A stretch of 64,000 nt of DNA from Ampullaceana balthica (Eukaryota > Mollusca > Gastropoda > Lymnaeidae). Below, in pieces: positions 1-15,500 of this stretch. Location: assembly GCA_944989445.1 (NCBI GenBank), contig CALYLW010000538.1:282001-346000 (forward strand), read 5' to 3'. The position numbers and the translations under genes are program-made. Numbering within the stretch: the first letter of the stretch is position 1; every line of letters begins with the position of its first letter. The notes under the pieces were generated by a model, which saw nothing but the letters and a program-made list of their open reading frames with translations, ran no database searches and had not been told where the DNA came from.

Positions 1-68
1 TATGAATACTTAAGGAGACAATATAGAAATTCATAAGCACATACAATTTACTAATTATTTCCACTTAC

Positions 69-206
69 CTTTACTACATTTGGGGAAATCAGAATATCCG
101 TGACATGCATTTAAACAGTCACCTGTGTCTTTGTTACATAAACTGTCAGTACATCTGTTTCCACACGAGGAACTACAGTTGACACCCCAAAGAGATGGCG
201 CACAGG
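69..206 (-). CDS. Gene D exon 10: EGF-like module (last one in window)
   Basis: The exon is 138 nt, phase 1-1, with eight cysteines. It starts [11 protein letters not shown] and ends [10 protein letters not shown] at a GTAAGT donor. The open phase-1 donor shows that the transcript continues left of position 1. Confidence 0.87.
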
Positions 207-3200
207 CTATGAAATATAAGCGTGACAGAACAACGGTAAGACATAACTTACTAATAACGCAAGTTACCATCAAAGGAATGTTCATACTTCAGAAACTTCG
301 TAATCTCTAGATAAAACAATATTTTTGACAATATGAACATCAATTTAAATATTGATTAATCAAGATTTTTTTAAAAGTTCCCATGAGTTCTCCACCTGGG
401 AAAGAAAAGCTTTAAAGTTTCTTGCATTAATATGGATCCCTAATAATCATCTTGTTCATAAAAAAGTAGTTCAATGTTGACCTAAAATATGTCTTTTGGA
501 ATTAAGGAATTCCAATATATGTACAATATATATATATATATATATATACAGCCCACTTATACATTTATTTGTGTCTCTTGAAGATCATTAAGGCGCATAT
601 AAAAGTAGTTTTATAAATGAAAGTATAAGGATACATATACTTATGTTTAAATCAATAATCAGACATTTGTGGATATTTAGAAAATGAAAGACTCTTTATA
701 TCAAACTTCCAATGTGAAATGTTTTATCATCCATTTATATTTTTAACTATAAATTACCAATGGATGTGACCAATGTTCCCTTTAAGCTGCATGGCTTTTT
801 ATCGACGCCGCGCAGCAGTTTTGAATAACCGCGCAGCAAGTTTGGTTAAATATTGCACACAAAATTGATGGTGTGCAACTTTGCACATGAGTTTTTTTTT
901 GTTTTTTTTTATTTGCACACAAGCCTAAGAACCTTAGAGGGAACATTGGATGTGACCTATTTCAAAGCTCGAATTAATTTACCCGCATCACACTTTGGGA
1001 AATTAGAGAATGCCATACATCCGCTGCGACAGTATCCGGACGAAGAATTGCAAATATTTTGATGACAGTGTTTGCATGTACTGCTACAATTGATGCCCCA
1101 CGCACCTGATACGCATTCTAAAGAAAAAATAAGTTATTTTAGAGACTATATATTACATAAACAATAATTGATTAAGCTTTTAGATTTTGTCTTTTCTTTC
1201 GAGGGGTTTATTGTACTTAAGAGAATGTTCCACTTAGGGAATCCCGCATTATTTTGTGGAGATCTTTTATACAAATTATTATAACTTTGACATCTCAAAT
1301 CCCTATTTGTTTGTGACTAGGGCAGTCAATACTGTTCAATAAAACTGCTCGGGTATCCGTCCGAATTTGGAAAGGGAACCGGGTCAAAACCCCTCGTAAA
1401 TTTCGACATCATTACCGCTTTACAATGGAATCTAGCCACCATCCAAGCACCTCATTCCCAGATTGTTGCCAAGGACATGCTTCCGGTAACATACTGCGGT
1501 GAACTGTAATGCACTGCAAACTTTTAGTCCTACTGTAAATGCATTCGTCATATTCATAAACTAAAACTGCAGTAAACTGAATAGTGAGACATAATGACAA
1601 TAATGGCTTAACGTTCAGACAGGTTACACGGGCCCATCAGCTTGAATGTCCGCTAAGCGGCGCTACTGGGTGGACCCAGCATTTATTTTTATTTTCATAT
1701 TGAAAATCATTCAACGACAAAAATATTATTTTAAATATATAAATAAATGTATTTATCTATATATATAATTCTCTTCGTGGTCGGACCCTGCAAGGCAAGC
1801 TGCAAGTATTGTTCAACAGATACTAATTTTAGACAGCAGCGCACCAAATTACTGCACAAATGCATCAAAAGGTGTGCAATTTAAATATGCGCTGTAAAAA
1901 AAAATTATATGACGTCATTGTTTTCGCTTATATTTAAATTTTGTAAATAGGGAACAATGTAAAAAGTTATAAAATACTTTGTGTACATTTCAGAAAGGTT
2001 AATATTTCGTATTAATCAAACAAGGACAAGTTAGTTGGGATTTTGAATTCCTTCTTTTTCATTCACTCTCAGTCGTTTGCCCAAACCCACCCCATTTTGA
2101 CAACTGTGTCTTTCAGGAAGTATTCACCCGTCACTAAATCATTAGCGGCGTATGTTACGCCGCGGGTCAGCTAGTATATTATAAATCACACAATTTGCAT
2201 TTTGTCACGCAAGTAGTGTCTGTAAGTCCTGACGCTATGCGAGGTAAATCCCAATAAAAAAATGTTGCTTTCGAGATTAAAAAAATGTGTTGCTCACCAT
2301 AAAATATTGTGACATGACGTCATTATTTGAGCTTTTTTAAAGTGTGAAGGGAACGAAGTAAAATGAGCAATGTTTTATTTTATGTGATTAATATTATTAT
2401 TATTATTTTTTATTAAATGTCCGTTTTTGACTATGTGTCCATGTCAATATTACGTACGTAATTATAAATTTAATTTTCTATATTAATATATAACATTCGT
2501 TTTTTCGGATTATGTAATTTACAATTGGTTGACGTTCGGTTGTCAAGTTTCGATGCGTTTTGAACTAAAAAGTCATTACTTATTACTGCAAATGAAATTT
2601 GTCAATTTAAGCTTCAGTTTAGCGTTTGTTTTTTCTTTTATACACTTTGAGATTGTATATTTGTATGTTTAAAAGAATAACATATTTAAAAATCGGACTC
2701 CTCCCCACAATCATTTTTTAAAAATTTACATGTAATATTTTAATGCGTCTTAGACTAATTTTGAATAAAAAATCTGTCCTTTTAATATAAAACTGGAAGG
2801 AGAGCTGACTTGACAATAATGAAAACGTTTATTAGAATTGCTAAAACGTGTATATTAAAGTTTATACTTTAATATTTTCTTTTATCCAGTGCTTAACTTT
2901 ACTTAAAGGTTTCATGCAAAATAAATAGTTCGTTGTTATTCATATTTGTAAATAGTTACAATTTTTTATTTACATGTTTTGATAACGTAAAGCTAATAAT
3001 GTATTGACCAATGGGCGCATAAACTGACAAGTCATAATAGCTTTTGAAAAAGGTGCTGACTTGAAAACAATAAAAACTTTTAAGTTAATTACTAATACTT
3101 GTATATTGAATTGTAAATATGATTGAAAATTGATAAGTTAATATTTTCTGTTATCCTGTGACAAACTTTGCTTACTGCGTTTCATGCAAAATAAATAGTT

Positions 3201-5193
3201 ATTAACATGTGTAAAATTACAGTTTTTTTTTGCATGTTCTGATAATGTTGTGGTAATAATTTATGGACAAATGGGCGAATACACTGACAAGTCATAATCA
3301 TCGATGAAGCTTAAACGGCTTCAAATCACAGATATGCGTGATGTGGATAACATTACAGTCACATAATTTATTTTCAACGCACTGTGCTTTATTATTGATG
3401 CACTCATAATTGGTGCGCACTATTCAAAGCCGCAAGTTAACGTCCGGCTGACTCCTCAGCAATATTTGTTAATACGTCGAACTTCAAACTTCTTTGCCGC
3501 AGTATCACTTTATGATGTGTGTAATTTACTATGCATTTACTATTATCATGATTATATCATTATTATTCATGCAAACTTATATAACGCGAAGCCTAAGCTT
3601 GGAGGTTTTCTCATAACACAGATATTCGTATGTATAATCAAAATATATACTCTGCTATGTCCGTTCGTAACGCTAGATTTTATAAAGCCCACCGCTAAAA
3701 AAAAATAACCTTGAAAACATATTGCAAAATAAAAAAATAAATTAAAAAACCCCACTATTTTCAAACGTCCGCATAAAATTGTTCAATATGGAAAAGAGAT
3801 TTACATTTTCTCTCTTGGTCTCTACATTTTCTGATTATTTATTATGCGGCTTTCAGACAAAAGGGACAATTACAAAAACTGAAATATATCCATTTTGAAA
3901 ACTCCCGTAATTTTTGACGGGTAATTCACTAGTATTATATAATATAAAAGCCCAAGTCACTCATTGGATGTGGAACGCTGATGATGTACAACAGTCTATA
4001 GCAGTTTTAAAAAATCGTGTGGTGATTAGCGCTGTAAAAATATTTAATATGACGTCATTGGTTGATCTTATATTTAACACAAGGTGTGCATCAAAAGGTG
4101 TGCAAATTAATTACAAATTAAAGACGCGCTGTAAAAAATATATTATATGACGTCATTGCTTTAGCTTATATCTTAATTTTGGAAAAAGGGAACGATGTAA
4201 AAATAGGATTTGAGGATTTATAATTATAAAATACTTTGTGTACATTTCAGTAAGTATAATATTTCGTATTTATCAAACAAAAAGGAAGTTTAATATTTCG
4301 TATTTATCAAAGAAGGATAAGTTTCTTGGGCTTTTGACAAAAAACAAAGTGGGCGCCGTAGGCGCCCTACAACTCCTGTTATTAAATACTTTGCGTACAT
4401 TTCAGAAAGTTTAATATTTCGTATTTATCAAAAAATGATAACTTAGTTGGGCTTTTGAAAAAGGTTGGCGCCGTAGGCGCCCTAAAAAAGGGGGCGCCGC
4501 AGGCGCCACGGCGCCGCAGCACAATCTAGTATATATATAATAGATAAGGTGTTTTCTTAAGTTATTGTTGGGATATGCATGCAGGAAAGTGTGATTGAAG
4601 GGGGGCTAGATAAACAGCATTGGCTCATCTCAACCGGGACCTCACAAATGCTGATGTATTTCAAAGCCTAAACCAAGGTCATTTATGTCATTTAAAGCCC
4701 CTCTTAATTATCGGCGTTAAATTATTTGAATATTCAAAGAACTAAAACCTTTTTTATGTGAAATGATTTTGGTTTCATGTTCAAACTAAAAAAAGGGTTG
4801 ATCAAATTATTCCGGGTACCGGTTGACAGGGCTAGTTGTTTCACGCCAAATCCGTGAGCATCAAAACAGTCTTTTATCTAACTATAAGTAATTGACTCTT
4901 TCGAAAATGCACCACTTCAGGGGCAGGTTGGTCAAATGGCATGCACTCGGCTGGCGTACTGATTAATGGCCACGGGTTGAAATCCACATGAATGCGAGGA
5001 TTTGTTGCCGGGGCCAAGGATGTCCTGAGTCAAACTAACTTCAATGGGTATCTAACAATAGTTAAGGGAATCCAAGGCAGCTGGGTAACGAGTGGAACAC
5101 TCATAGCCGTGACCCGTGAACGCTGCGTCACTTGCCAAAAGACCAACGTGATCTTCTTCAAGACAAAAAGACTAGACACATTTTACAATCATA

Positions 5194-5244
<51 letters not shown>

Positions 5245-5259
5245 CATATATATATATAA

Positions 5260-5328
<69 letters not shown>

Positions 5329-6471
5329 TAAATCTGCAATGAATTTTTTCCGCAACTACGAGACTCTTGGCTAAATTGAGGCTAATAATCTTTCATTTAA
5401 ATATCGATAACCTTTCATGATTCGTTGATTGGAAAATATTGAGAATAAATTAACATTTATTTGAATTTTTTAAATCTAAAATGTTTACTTCGTTATATAG
5501 TGCTAAAGAGAACCATCGTAATTTTGGCCTATTATAAAAATATCATTGGGCGATATAAAACATTATCGCTGCACAATTGATCACATAAAATCAAGATAAT
5601 TGTTTTTAAAAAATTATAATTATTTTGCAAATAAACATGCAAAGCTTTAAACCCATTGGTGGTCAAGAACTAGATTTTCTTGTATTTGTAAAAGGTAGGT
5701 TAGAAAAAGGCGTTACGAGCTCAACTAAACTTATAAGATAATCAATTTAATTTTGAGTTGAGAATGGTAATAATAATATTTGGCTATACTTACCAACATC
5801 ACACTTAGGAAAGTTTAAGAATCCGTTACAGCCGATGTTACAATGTCCGGAGGTTTCATTACATGAGTTCTGGTAACAATGAAGACATGTTCTCTCACAA
5901 TTTACGTCCCAAGTGCCGGGCTGGCATTCTATAGAAAATATTCCGATCGTGTACATACTTTAAAACATAGTTTTCTTTATAATGTGCAGAGAATATTGGA
6001 TGTGAGTAAAAGATGTTAAGCAATTAGAATAACATGCATCGAGTGTCAAAAAATACCCCCAAAAAATATATTCTTTAAATGTTTGAAAGCTTTTTAAGCA
6101 TTGAGAATATGTACAAACTTTTTCGAAAGTTTACTTGAGGATTCATTATGTAATTGCTTTATTTTTTCTAGAACCGTTAAATAGCTTTCTAAGGTTTTTG
6201 CACATAGTTAATAAATGCAACATTAAATTAATTTATATCCTTACAGTTTAATTGAGTTTGCTTTTAGCCAATTTTAAATGTTCTCGCGTAAACTATAAAC
6301 CTTCCTCGCTTAATGAACAAGAAGGATGTAATTATCTGCTTTAACATCAATTTATTGTATCTGTCTTTTACTTTAAAATTGTTTGAATGGGGAAGTTATT
6401 GAAGACCTTTAGCACTGAATTATAAGTTGGTCAAATTTAGCGAAACCAGTGGAAAAGTTAAAAAACATGAT

Positions 6472-6527
<56 letters not shown>

Positions 6528-9500
6528 GATTAGAAAGTAGAATGCAATTTAATGCTAGACTTTCAGTGCTTTTGAGTGTTTTTAAATCCCTTATTTTAAC
6601 TTTGAAATCTTGTCTGTTGTGCTTCGTACATCGGACGGAAAAAAAAACAAAAGTCAATAATGACCCACTTCCCGTAATGTCCTCGAGCTGAAATTTGGCA
6701 AATAGACTCGTGTCACCTAACAAGGCATCGTATCAAAATTTCAGATTGATCGAACGTACTGCAATTAAATTAATGCATTTTAGTTTACCTACATATAACA
6801 TATGTAATTCAAATTCACGGTTTGTTATTGTTTTTCTTTCAATGCCATTTGATTTCACGCGTTGACGCCACCCGTCGATGTCCACACCCCCTCCCGTTCC
6901 TTCCCCCGGTTGTAAAGCCAGGGGATATCAGTCGGTGTCAGTCTGTAAATGTTTGTCCCGTTTGAATATAATTAATACTTTTAGTTATGTCTCATATGTA
7001 TAAGGGATTTATAGTCAAAAACTTTGTTTTTACGAGTTTGTTACCTTTTTTTTTCAAAACGCCTTAGTGTAAAATAATAATGAGATAGATTCAAGGTTAG
7101 AGTGACAAGAGTCTGGAAATCGTCATAAGGTACTAATTTATTTACCAAGCTTAAGATAATACATCGTAAAGTACAATATTATATGATTAAATGAAACACT
7201 TGTGGAAGAACTATGCATTGAATGTTTACACTAAGTCAACCTCTAACGCATCGAGGGGGAATTCTGGGCCTAGAGCAAGTATTGAGGCATAAGCCCGTTC
7301 CCCCGTCACAAGATGAATCTTTGCAATGAGTGCATTCCTCACAATCGAGACCCAAAGTACCATTCAAACAGTCTGTAAACATAAAGGGGTAAGACTTAAT
7401 CAGGCTTATAGATTAGTAAATGGATAACATGAAAAAAGGGTATGAGTTAGCCTGACAGGGCGTAACAAAACAGCGAAGGTTTCGGCAAAGAGCCTTCCTC
7501 AATGAACAAAAAGGTACACAAATAAAACGAATAAGACTCTCGGGATTTCACCGCAGGTAAATTTTGAATTTTTTTTTAATTTCTTTATATTCGTTTTATC
7601 TGTGTACCTTTTTGATCGTTGAGGAAGGCTCTTTGCCGAAACGTTCACTGTTTTGTTACGTCATGTCAGGATAACTCATACCCTGATTACATGTTATCCA
7701 TTTACTAAACAGTCTGTATGTATATTTTGAAAAAATTGAAAATGAGTTAAACAGGTGAATTTTTCGCACATGAATAGAACCGCTCTTTTCAACACTTTTT
7801 AAACATACGTGGTGCAAATTTTGAAACACAAAAAAATTATCTGCATCAAAAGTATTGGTAGCTATATTGTTTTATATTAGTTAATGTTCTGAACTGGAAA
7901 TACATATAAAATTTTAATGAAACAAAAAGTTAAATAAAGTATTTAAAAAAATAATAAAACTCGCAAGTCAGCAAAACAAAACAGTGCGTACCATATAAAC
8001 AGCAATAATAAACATATATACAAATTTACTGGAAACAGTAAGAAAAATTGACCTATAAACACCATAAACACATTTACCATTTTTTTAATATGTTATGTGT
8101 CACTTCTAAAATTGAAACGAGGCACGTCTTTCAGTAGATAACATCAACAAATCATCAGCGCCAAGGTATTAGTATTTTACTTTTTTTTTCAATGTGTATG
8201 GTTGAAATGTAAATTTTAATTAATCCTGATTAGTGACTGTAATCCAAACTTAAATTCTTTGGTTAAAATCACCCCCAGCTATTAAGAGTAGCATTTCTCC
8301 GAACGGAGACACGATGTCAACACTTGAATAACCAATTTATTGTAAATATTGACTATTGTCTGAACTATTACCTCCATAGACTTCAACCTCACACAGTGTT
8401 AACACCTGCTTGTGTTCGGCTTTTATTGTCAGTTTCTGTATAGGACTTTTACTTAGCTGAATATCCACAACATCAAATACCAGCACCCCATCTACACGTT
8501 TATCCTTGTAAGCAAAAACTTGGCCGCCGTCTTCACTGTTGCCTTCGACAGCAAAGCCAAGGAGACGATCAGCTTTTTAGGATAAAAGCAATATAAAGTG
8601 TTTTTAATGCAAACAATCAATTGTTCTTTAACGGAAGAATAGTTTTAAAGAATATTAGATTTAGTTACAATTATTGATGCGATAGATTGTTGGTATAATT
8701 AATTTAAAAAAAAATAAAAATTTAATTTATAAAAAAAGAAAATAAAAAAAATAAAATAATATGATTAGCTTTGCTTTTTTATTGTCAAAAATTTAAAGGA
8801 TTATTGTAATATAAAAATGTATGTAATAATTCGGTAGTTTTATAATAAATATAATTATAATAATAATAACAATAAGAAGAAGAAGAAGAAGAAAAAGAAG
8901 AAATATTTTCAAAAAATAAAATAAAATAATAGAAATCCTAGAGCATTATTCATCAAATACAGTGTACAGTTACCGTATATCTAAGTATATAATGGTGTTT
9001 TTGACTATCACTTATTGATTAGTTTACATTTTATATTTCTTTTGTAATCACTGTAATATCATGCTTTTTCTGGAAAGTAGTCATTTTAATATAAGCTAAC
9101 TCACTGTGAGTGTTCCTGTTGTGCAGAAGAATTCTTGTAATTATATAACTTTTTGAAAGCAGCAGATTCCACTGTGAATTTTCGTCCTCAGATGCAGTAT
9201 GAGAGCAGGATTTCTTTGCGTAGTCACCATTCGTGTTGCCATCAACAGCTCTACACGAGGTGCCATTACTTTCATGGGTAGAGCTCTGCGTAGTATTTTG
9301 TTTCAGTGCAATATTTCGACCTGGTGCGAGAGGAGGAATAATTGAATCGTAGCCTCTGTTCTTATGTTGAAAATATGTTGCATTTGTCAAGTTCCCCGTA
9401 CTTCATGATGCATCACAAAAGCTTACAAATTTCCTATAAAAATAGCAGGGTGGGGGGATTCTAATTCATATAATGTAGCAACATTGCCTCCTCAGAAAAG

Positions 9501-12500
9501 AAAAGCTGAATGGGCAAGAGAGTTGTCTATTAAGAAAAAAATATTGAAAAACAAATATATATGCATTGACATTGAAACCAATTTTATTTAAAAGGTCAGT
9601 TAGTGGACAACATGTTACACCATTCTAGTTATTCTTATCCTCATAAGAATGTAAATAGCTGTTAAGTCCGCCATGATCTCATAGGTTAGGAAAGAGCTAC
9701 GTTCAATTTTATTATTTATGACAATCAAAACCAAAGTTCTTATCATCACGCATAAGCAAGTAATGAAATAGCATTTATTTTTTAAAAAAAATAGTTCTGA
9801 TCTAGGTTTCAAAGAAAACAATATTTTATTTATATATATTTTATGTATATTGTTTAAAACAAAATCCAGTTAAAATCAAGTCTATTCATAAAAAAATGTT
9901 TAATTTCAGGAAGGCGTTTTAGTTAGTATTATAAATGTCTAACTATTGGAATGACCATTTAGTATCAAATACCTATGGCCCAGCATTCGAAATTTGTATT
10001 CATACAATTTTAACAATAAGCGATTGCCCTGAGGAATTTATGTAAAACTAAAAAGCATGTAAACTGCTATTAATACTCCATAATGTTTTCTTAGATTAAA
10101 ATTGTTTTCAATAACACTTAAAGTACCTCCATTTATATGAAGAGAACAAAGTTTTGGAAGTCCTTCACCCTCTATACGAAGCTTTATAATAGGTTCCCCA
10201 AAATTACAGCTTATCACCATGTCTTTGTCGTGAATTTTTGTTACATCTTGTGTCTTGCACTCTTTAAAGTTTGCTGAGTTTTCTCCTAAAATGGCCAATT
10301 TGATATTATCTGGTGAACCTGTTAGTGACAGAAAAATGAATGCATCGAGAATTATCACTATAAGCTCTTGCTTCCTGAATCTTATTTTCAATATTCGCAA
10401 CTGAACTATTCTTAATACATTTAATAAAATTATCTCTTTCTAGTTAAATGGAAATGAGCTTTAAAAAAATTAATTTTTGTAAAAAAAAATTAAAGCTGAA
10501 ATGAAATAGATTGGAAAATAATGAATGTCTTTCTATATAAATAAATATTAATAAACATTTTAACAAATGAATTTTTTTTTAAATATTTAAAAAAACGTAA
10601 TAAACAATATAATAGCCCAAGTCACATGTTGGAGTGTCAGTAATGATATGACGTCATTTTTGAGCTTATATTTAAATGTATATACAAGTACAAGGCACGC
10701 ATCAGGAGGTGTGCAACATTCTAAAAAGTCTAAACGATTCTAAAAATATATTATATTACGTCCTAGTTTTAGGTTATATTTTAATTTTGGAACAGAGAGC
10801 CATGTAAAAAGAGGATTTCAGAATTTATAATTATAAACTATTTTTTGTAATTTCAGGAAGTTTAATATTTCGTATTTATCAAACAAGGATAAGTTACTTG
10901 GGCTTTTTATCCCCAAAAAAGTGGACGCCGTAGGTGCCCTAAAACCCCTCATTCATTATAGAAATGTATTTAATGGTGCGCGAGCGTGAACTGCATTTGG
11001 CATTATTTCACAGGCGTTAACATCAAATGTAGCAAATGCATTTGTACAGAAAAACACACTGCTAATTGTAGCATAAGGAGGACACACGATGAAATTATAC
11101 TTTGTTATTTTGTCATATTTTAGGTAAATTTAGGTAAAGTCGAATATTTTATGTAAGAACTCGTGAAATGTATTGTTTAAAAGTGAAAGATAGTGAGCTC
11201 TTAAATGTATCACTGACACTGTTACACATAACGTGATATGTAAGCTTATCTTATCTTATATGTTACATTTTCTCCTTTTATACAGAAGATTATTGCGTCC
11301 TACAATTTTCTATGGTTTGTGTCTAGTCCTGAATTCTTATTAGAGTTATAAATGTTTATAAAGTGTTAGATTTCCTGGTTTCTTCAGGCAAACCATTCCA
11401 GGCCCGAATTCTGGACGGAAAAAACGAGAATGTGTATGTGTTTGTTCTAGCATATGGACATGACCAGTCCTGGAGTATGCGGGGCCCAAGGCAGCAAAAG
11501 ATGAGCGGGGCCCTGGGCCCGAGGTGGTCGTACATTAATAAAGTCACGCAATTTTGACAGTTTTTTCATCCCCTTCCCCACTTCGTCACACTTCGTCACA
11601 AAAAGTTAGACCTCCCTCCCATATGACGTCACAAAACTATGCAACCCCCCCTATATAAGCGGTATTTTCTATTTGAAAATGAGAATGTTTTAAATCACTT
11701 TTGTGTCATGTTAGTACGTATTTAGTATATTGTAACACGCGTGAAGCCATGTAAAACATCATTAAATAATTTGAAAGCAATCAAATATGCAAGTAACTTT
11801 AATTTAAAGTTGCGCGTTTTAATGTGACGTCACAGTTCTTAAACTCCCCCTCCACCTTGTCACATATCGTCACAAATGTGTGGTCCCCATCCCTCCCCTT
11901 TGTGCGTGACGTCATTTATGGACGTTCCCCAGGGCAGCGGACGAGGAGCGAGACCCATACAACAATTTGCATTTCTACATATATTAAAATAATGGGAAAA
12001 AAACATTAAATTACTTAAGTTTTTCCTCTATAATATCATTGATACATCAATAATTACAGTTTTGTTCATTTAATTGAAGATCCTAAAATTGATAAAGATA
12101 TTAATGAGTATTTAAAAAAATTTCTTTATGATAATTGACAGTCTATATTTATAGATATATGTAACTTAACATTATAAACTATATACACTTGCGTTTGTTT
12201 GGTTTTATCTTTTACTTCCACCGTGTTTCTACTTCTATTGTAATTTACGTCAGGGGCGGATTACGACTGCACTGGGCCCCTGGCTGCAATTCAAACTGGG
12301 GTCCTATCCAGCCAGCATCCCTTTAAATAAAATGATTGCTAGCAGCTTATATAAGACTGTAACTTGTAACTAAATAGTTCATCGGTTCCTTTAAAATACT
12401 TTGTCTGAACTACGGGATCGACCTGCCCAGCCAAAAAGATTATTCATGAAAAAATGGAATACGAAGAAATAACTGTTTGCCGGTATCCTAATATTGAGTG

Positions 12501-15500
12501 TAAAAATACAATTTTTAAAAAATGGTGCCCACGCCGGGATTCGATCGCGTGACCGCTTGCACACCAGGGCGACTTTCTACCTCAAGACCACACGAGCCTT
12601 ATGAAAACAGTGAAGTTTAAAAATATAAACAATAATCTTTAATATTTTCTCTTAGCGAGCCTATAAAATCAGTTTTTTTAAATTAATTTATTTAATTTAT
12701 GATATTTTCAGGAATTCATGCAAACATTTGTCCATCTTCCTTATAAAATAGACTAAATTTGGGAGCCCCTAATCATCGGGGGCCCCTGGCTTTAGCCCGT
12801 TCAGCTTAATCCGCCATAGATTTACGTTGCTGTTTCAAAACCGTCATTTCTGTAAGATTTAATCCTTTGCTAGTATGTTCCATGCTGTCAACTGCAGTTG
12901 CTAGATCGACAAAAAAAATTTCGTAATTCTTTGCTGATGTTTAAATTGGAACAAGATGAAATACCTAAAAGCAATTAAAACAATCAAATAGAGGTTATTA
13001 CGTTTGTGTTTTTTTTTGCGCAAAGTCTCTGCTTTATTTCGAGCTTTTGAATCACTATTTTGCTCTGTAAATTCGAAAAGTGCATCATAGATTTCACCTG
13101 CTTGAAATCGCACCGCCTTTAAAATTTCCCACACGGCTTTCCAATCTTGTTTCACAAATATTTCGAACATACTTGGAAAGGATAGCCAATAACTTTGTTG
13201 AAACAGAAAATAAAACAAAACAATATTGTTTGTAAAAATAATACAAAAAATAATTGCTTCAAGACAAGTTGTTTCCGTATCACATAGCAGCAAGTTATTA
13301 CTGTGATAGGTACAAGGGCTAAAAAATGCCAAACGATTTAATAGTAAGAGCTGAGCCTGTACGCCTGACTTAAGCCCCTTCATGTTCGCACCGCTGTTGC
13401 ATCCTTGATCGCGGATATCAGAAACATCTAAGCAAAATTGTGTCAGTTCTAATAGTAAGACACCAAGCAGTTGTTGTACAGTACTTTATTTTACTTTTAG
13501 AAAACGTAAGAAGTGCTCATTATTTACTTCAGAATATCCACCGCCTGGGCTTACATAGCGAATTGTCTGTAGACATCTGTGCTTGATCCCTTTGGTCTAT
13601 TGTGCAATCAAGTATTATTGAAAAGCATTTAGCTAATTTTACTCTTTCTGCAATAATTGTCCTTACCTAATTTCCAATCAACGAGCTCGTTTTGAATTCG
13701 CTTTTTCAAGTAGTGATCATGAGTTTCATCAGTTTGTATTCTTCGATTAAGCTCCTGCAAAACCGGATCAAACTTTGACAGCAATTCAACGAGACCCAAA
13801 AAGTGTCCATAATGTGTGTGCCTGATGTATTTCATCGACTGAACTTTGAAAAGCCATGTTGTGCTCAGCAAGAAATCGGACAATAGCCATGAGACGTTAA
13901 AATACACAATGCCAGCGAGCCTTTTCAATGTTTATTAATGTATGACTTTGCTTGTCAATTTTTCATCGTGCTGTTAGACTGTTTTTTAGCTGAAAACATT
14001 TCAAAGTAGATGCCATATGTCCTTTTGATTTCTCATGATCAGACACTCTAAGTCTGGCATTTTTCCCGGCACAAATCCTGTCGTATCCCAAAGTAGACAA
14101 AGTGTTGCCAAAAAGTTTGCAACAGAAAGAAAATGTTTTGTTCATAGTTGCTATGATAGCATTTTCAGTGGATGGGAGGGTGTCCTTAAATTGAAATTGT
14201 CCTTGAAAAGCAACTAAAGCCTAAAAATGGCGCATTTAAATTAATAATTAATGTTCTCCTGAATACATATATGCTTACTAAAATGCTCCAGGAAAAATAC
14301 TTTTTGAATTAAGATTTAAGGTGATAATATTTCATTATATTAATACCATATTTTTTATAATTATTTTATCCAGAAAAAATAAATAAAAAGTTTTCTAGAT
14401 AATTAAAAGAAAAAAAAAGTATTGCGTGATAGTAGTAAAATTGAAAAAAGTAGTAAAAAATGTTTTGTTAAAGCGCGGGGCCCTGAAAAGCGCTGGGCCC
14501 AAAGCGGTTGCCTCGTTCGCCTTGCCCTAAGGCCAGCCCTGCATATGGAATAAGGAAGGCGTTTTTATCCTTATGTCTATCTGAGGGTTGTATTAATTAT
14601 CTTTGTGTTGTATTTCTAAATTAGAATTAATTGATGTATGTAGTATTACTACTTTACTTTTGGTTCTTCTATCCTCTAGGGCAGGGGTCTCCAAACTACG
14701 GCCCGCGAGGCCCTCTGATCCAGCCCCTGGAGACCTTGTAATAATTTTAAAAATGTAATATTTTTATCTGTATTTTACAAAAAAATTTGCGAATAACACT
14801 AGCGAAAGCAAACACCGCCGTTTCCGGAAGTCTACTAAAGCTTGTCTTACTAAATAAGAGTTTCTACTTTCTATGATTTCATAACTAAAGAGAGTGCTAT
14901 CAAGGCATGCATTACCGCTAGCCAAACAGCGCTACGTGTGAACAAAGGAAAATTAAAAGGTGGGTGATATTTTTTCAATAAAAAAAATAGTGTTGCTACT
15001 GCATACAGTTGTCCCTCGAATGTAAGTTTCAGTTTCGTTATGAAAAATAAGGATAATAGTTATTACACTAGTGTACATACCTACTGCCCATATATATGTT
15101 ATATACTTAATATCTATTTTTTCTTTCTCTTCTTTGCTATTATAATTTACATTCTTTCATGGCATGGATATTGATTGATATATTTTGCTGGCCTAGTGTT
15201 ATAAAGTTTAACTATGTGGCCAAAGCTAAAAGAGATGTGAACTCAATGTGACCTGTCATTACACACATGGGCAGTAGTATGTATGCATATGTATATCGGA
15301 CTAAGGAACGTACTAAACGTTTTCATATCGTTGGTGTTATACAGTATGTATATTGGTCAAAATTGTGAAATGTGTTGCACTCTATTGTAATTACTGATAA
15401 TTATTTACCAGTGTTCATTTTTGAGCGATATTGTGTGCGAGATACTTACAGTTTCACTATTTATTCATGTTGAATTCATTTTTATTTTTAGAACCCGAAA

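Larger units (their letters stand above)
11459..14541 (-). mobile_element. hAT element with decayed ZMYM1-like transposase
   Basis: A perfect 8-bp target duplication, catatgga, flanks it (11451-11458 and 14542-14549). The right end is GGCCAGCCCTG; the left end is a degenerate version of CAGGGCCGGCCCT, as seen from a related end at 40310-40421. The transposase remnant is on the minus strand. It carries a nested MITE at 12251-12819 and is itself nested in the LINE remnant. Confidence 0.82.

Noticed and set aside
3466..3764. Overlapping 80- and 65-residue ORFs on opposite strands
   Set aside because: They are hydrophobic AT-rich chance frames within an intron next to a Helitron end.
5158..5355. 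ORFs of repeated Ile-Tyr on both strands (also near 37264-37464)
   Set aside because: They are translations of TA microsatellites, with no codon structure or homology.
6409..6723. ORF with a Thr-His run on the minus strand
   Set aside because: It reads through the GT microsatellite; the rest is intron sequence.
12528..12600. Functional tRNA gene
   Set aside because: The B box is good, but the acceptor stem does not pair and it is embedded in a MITE. It is better read as a SINE head.
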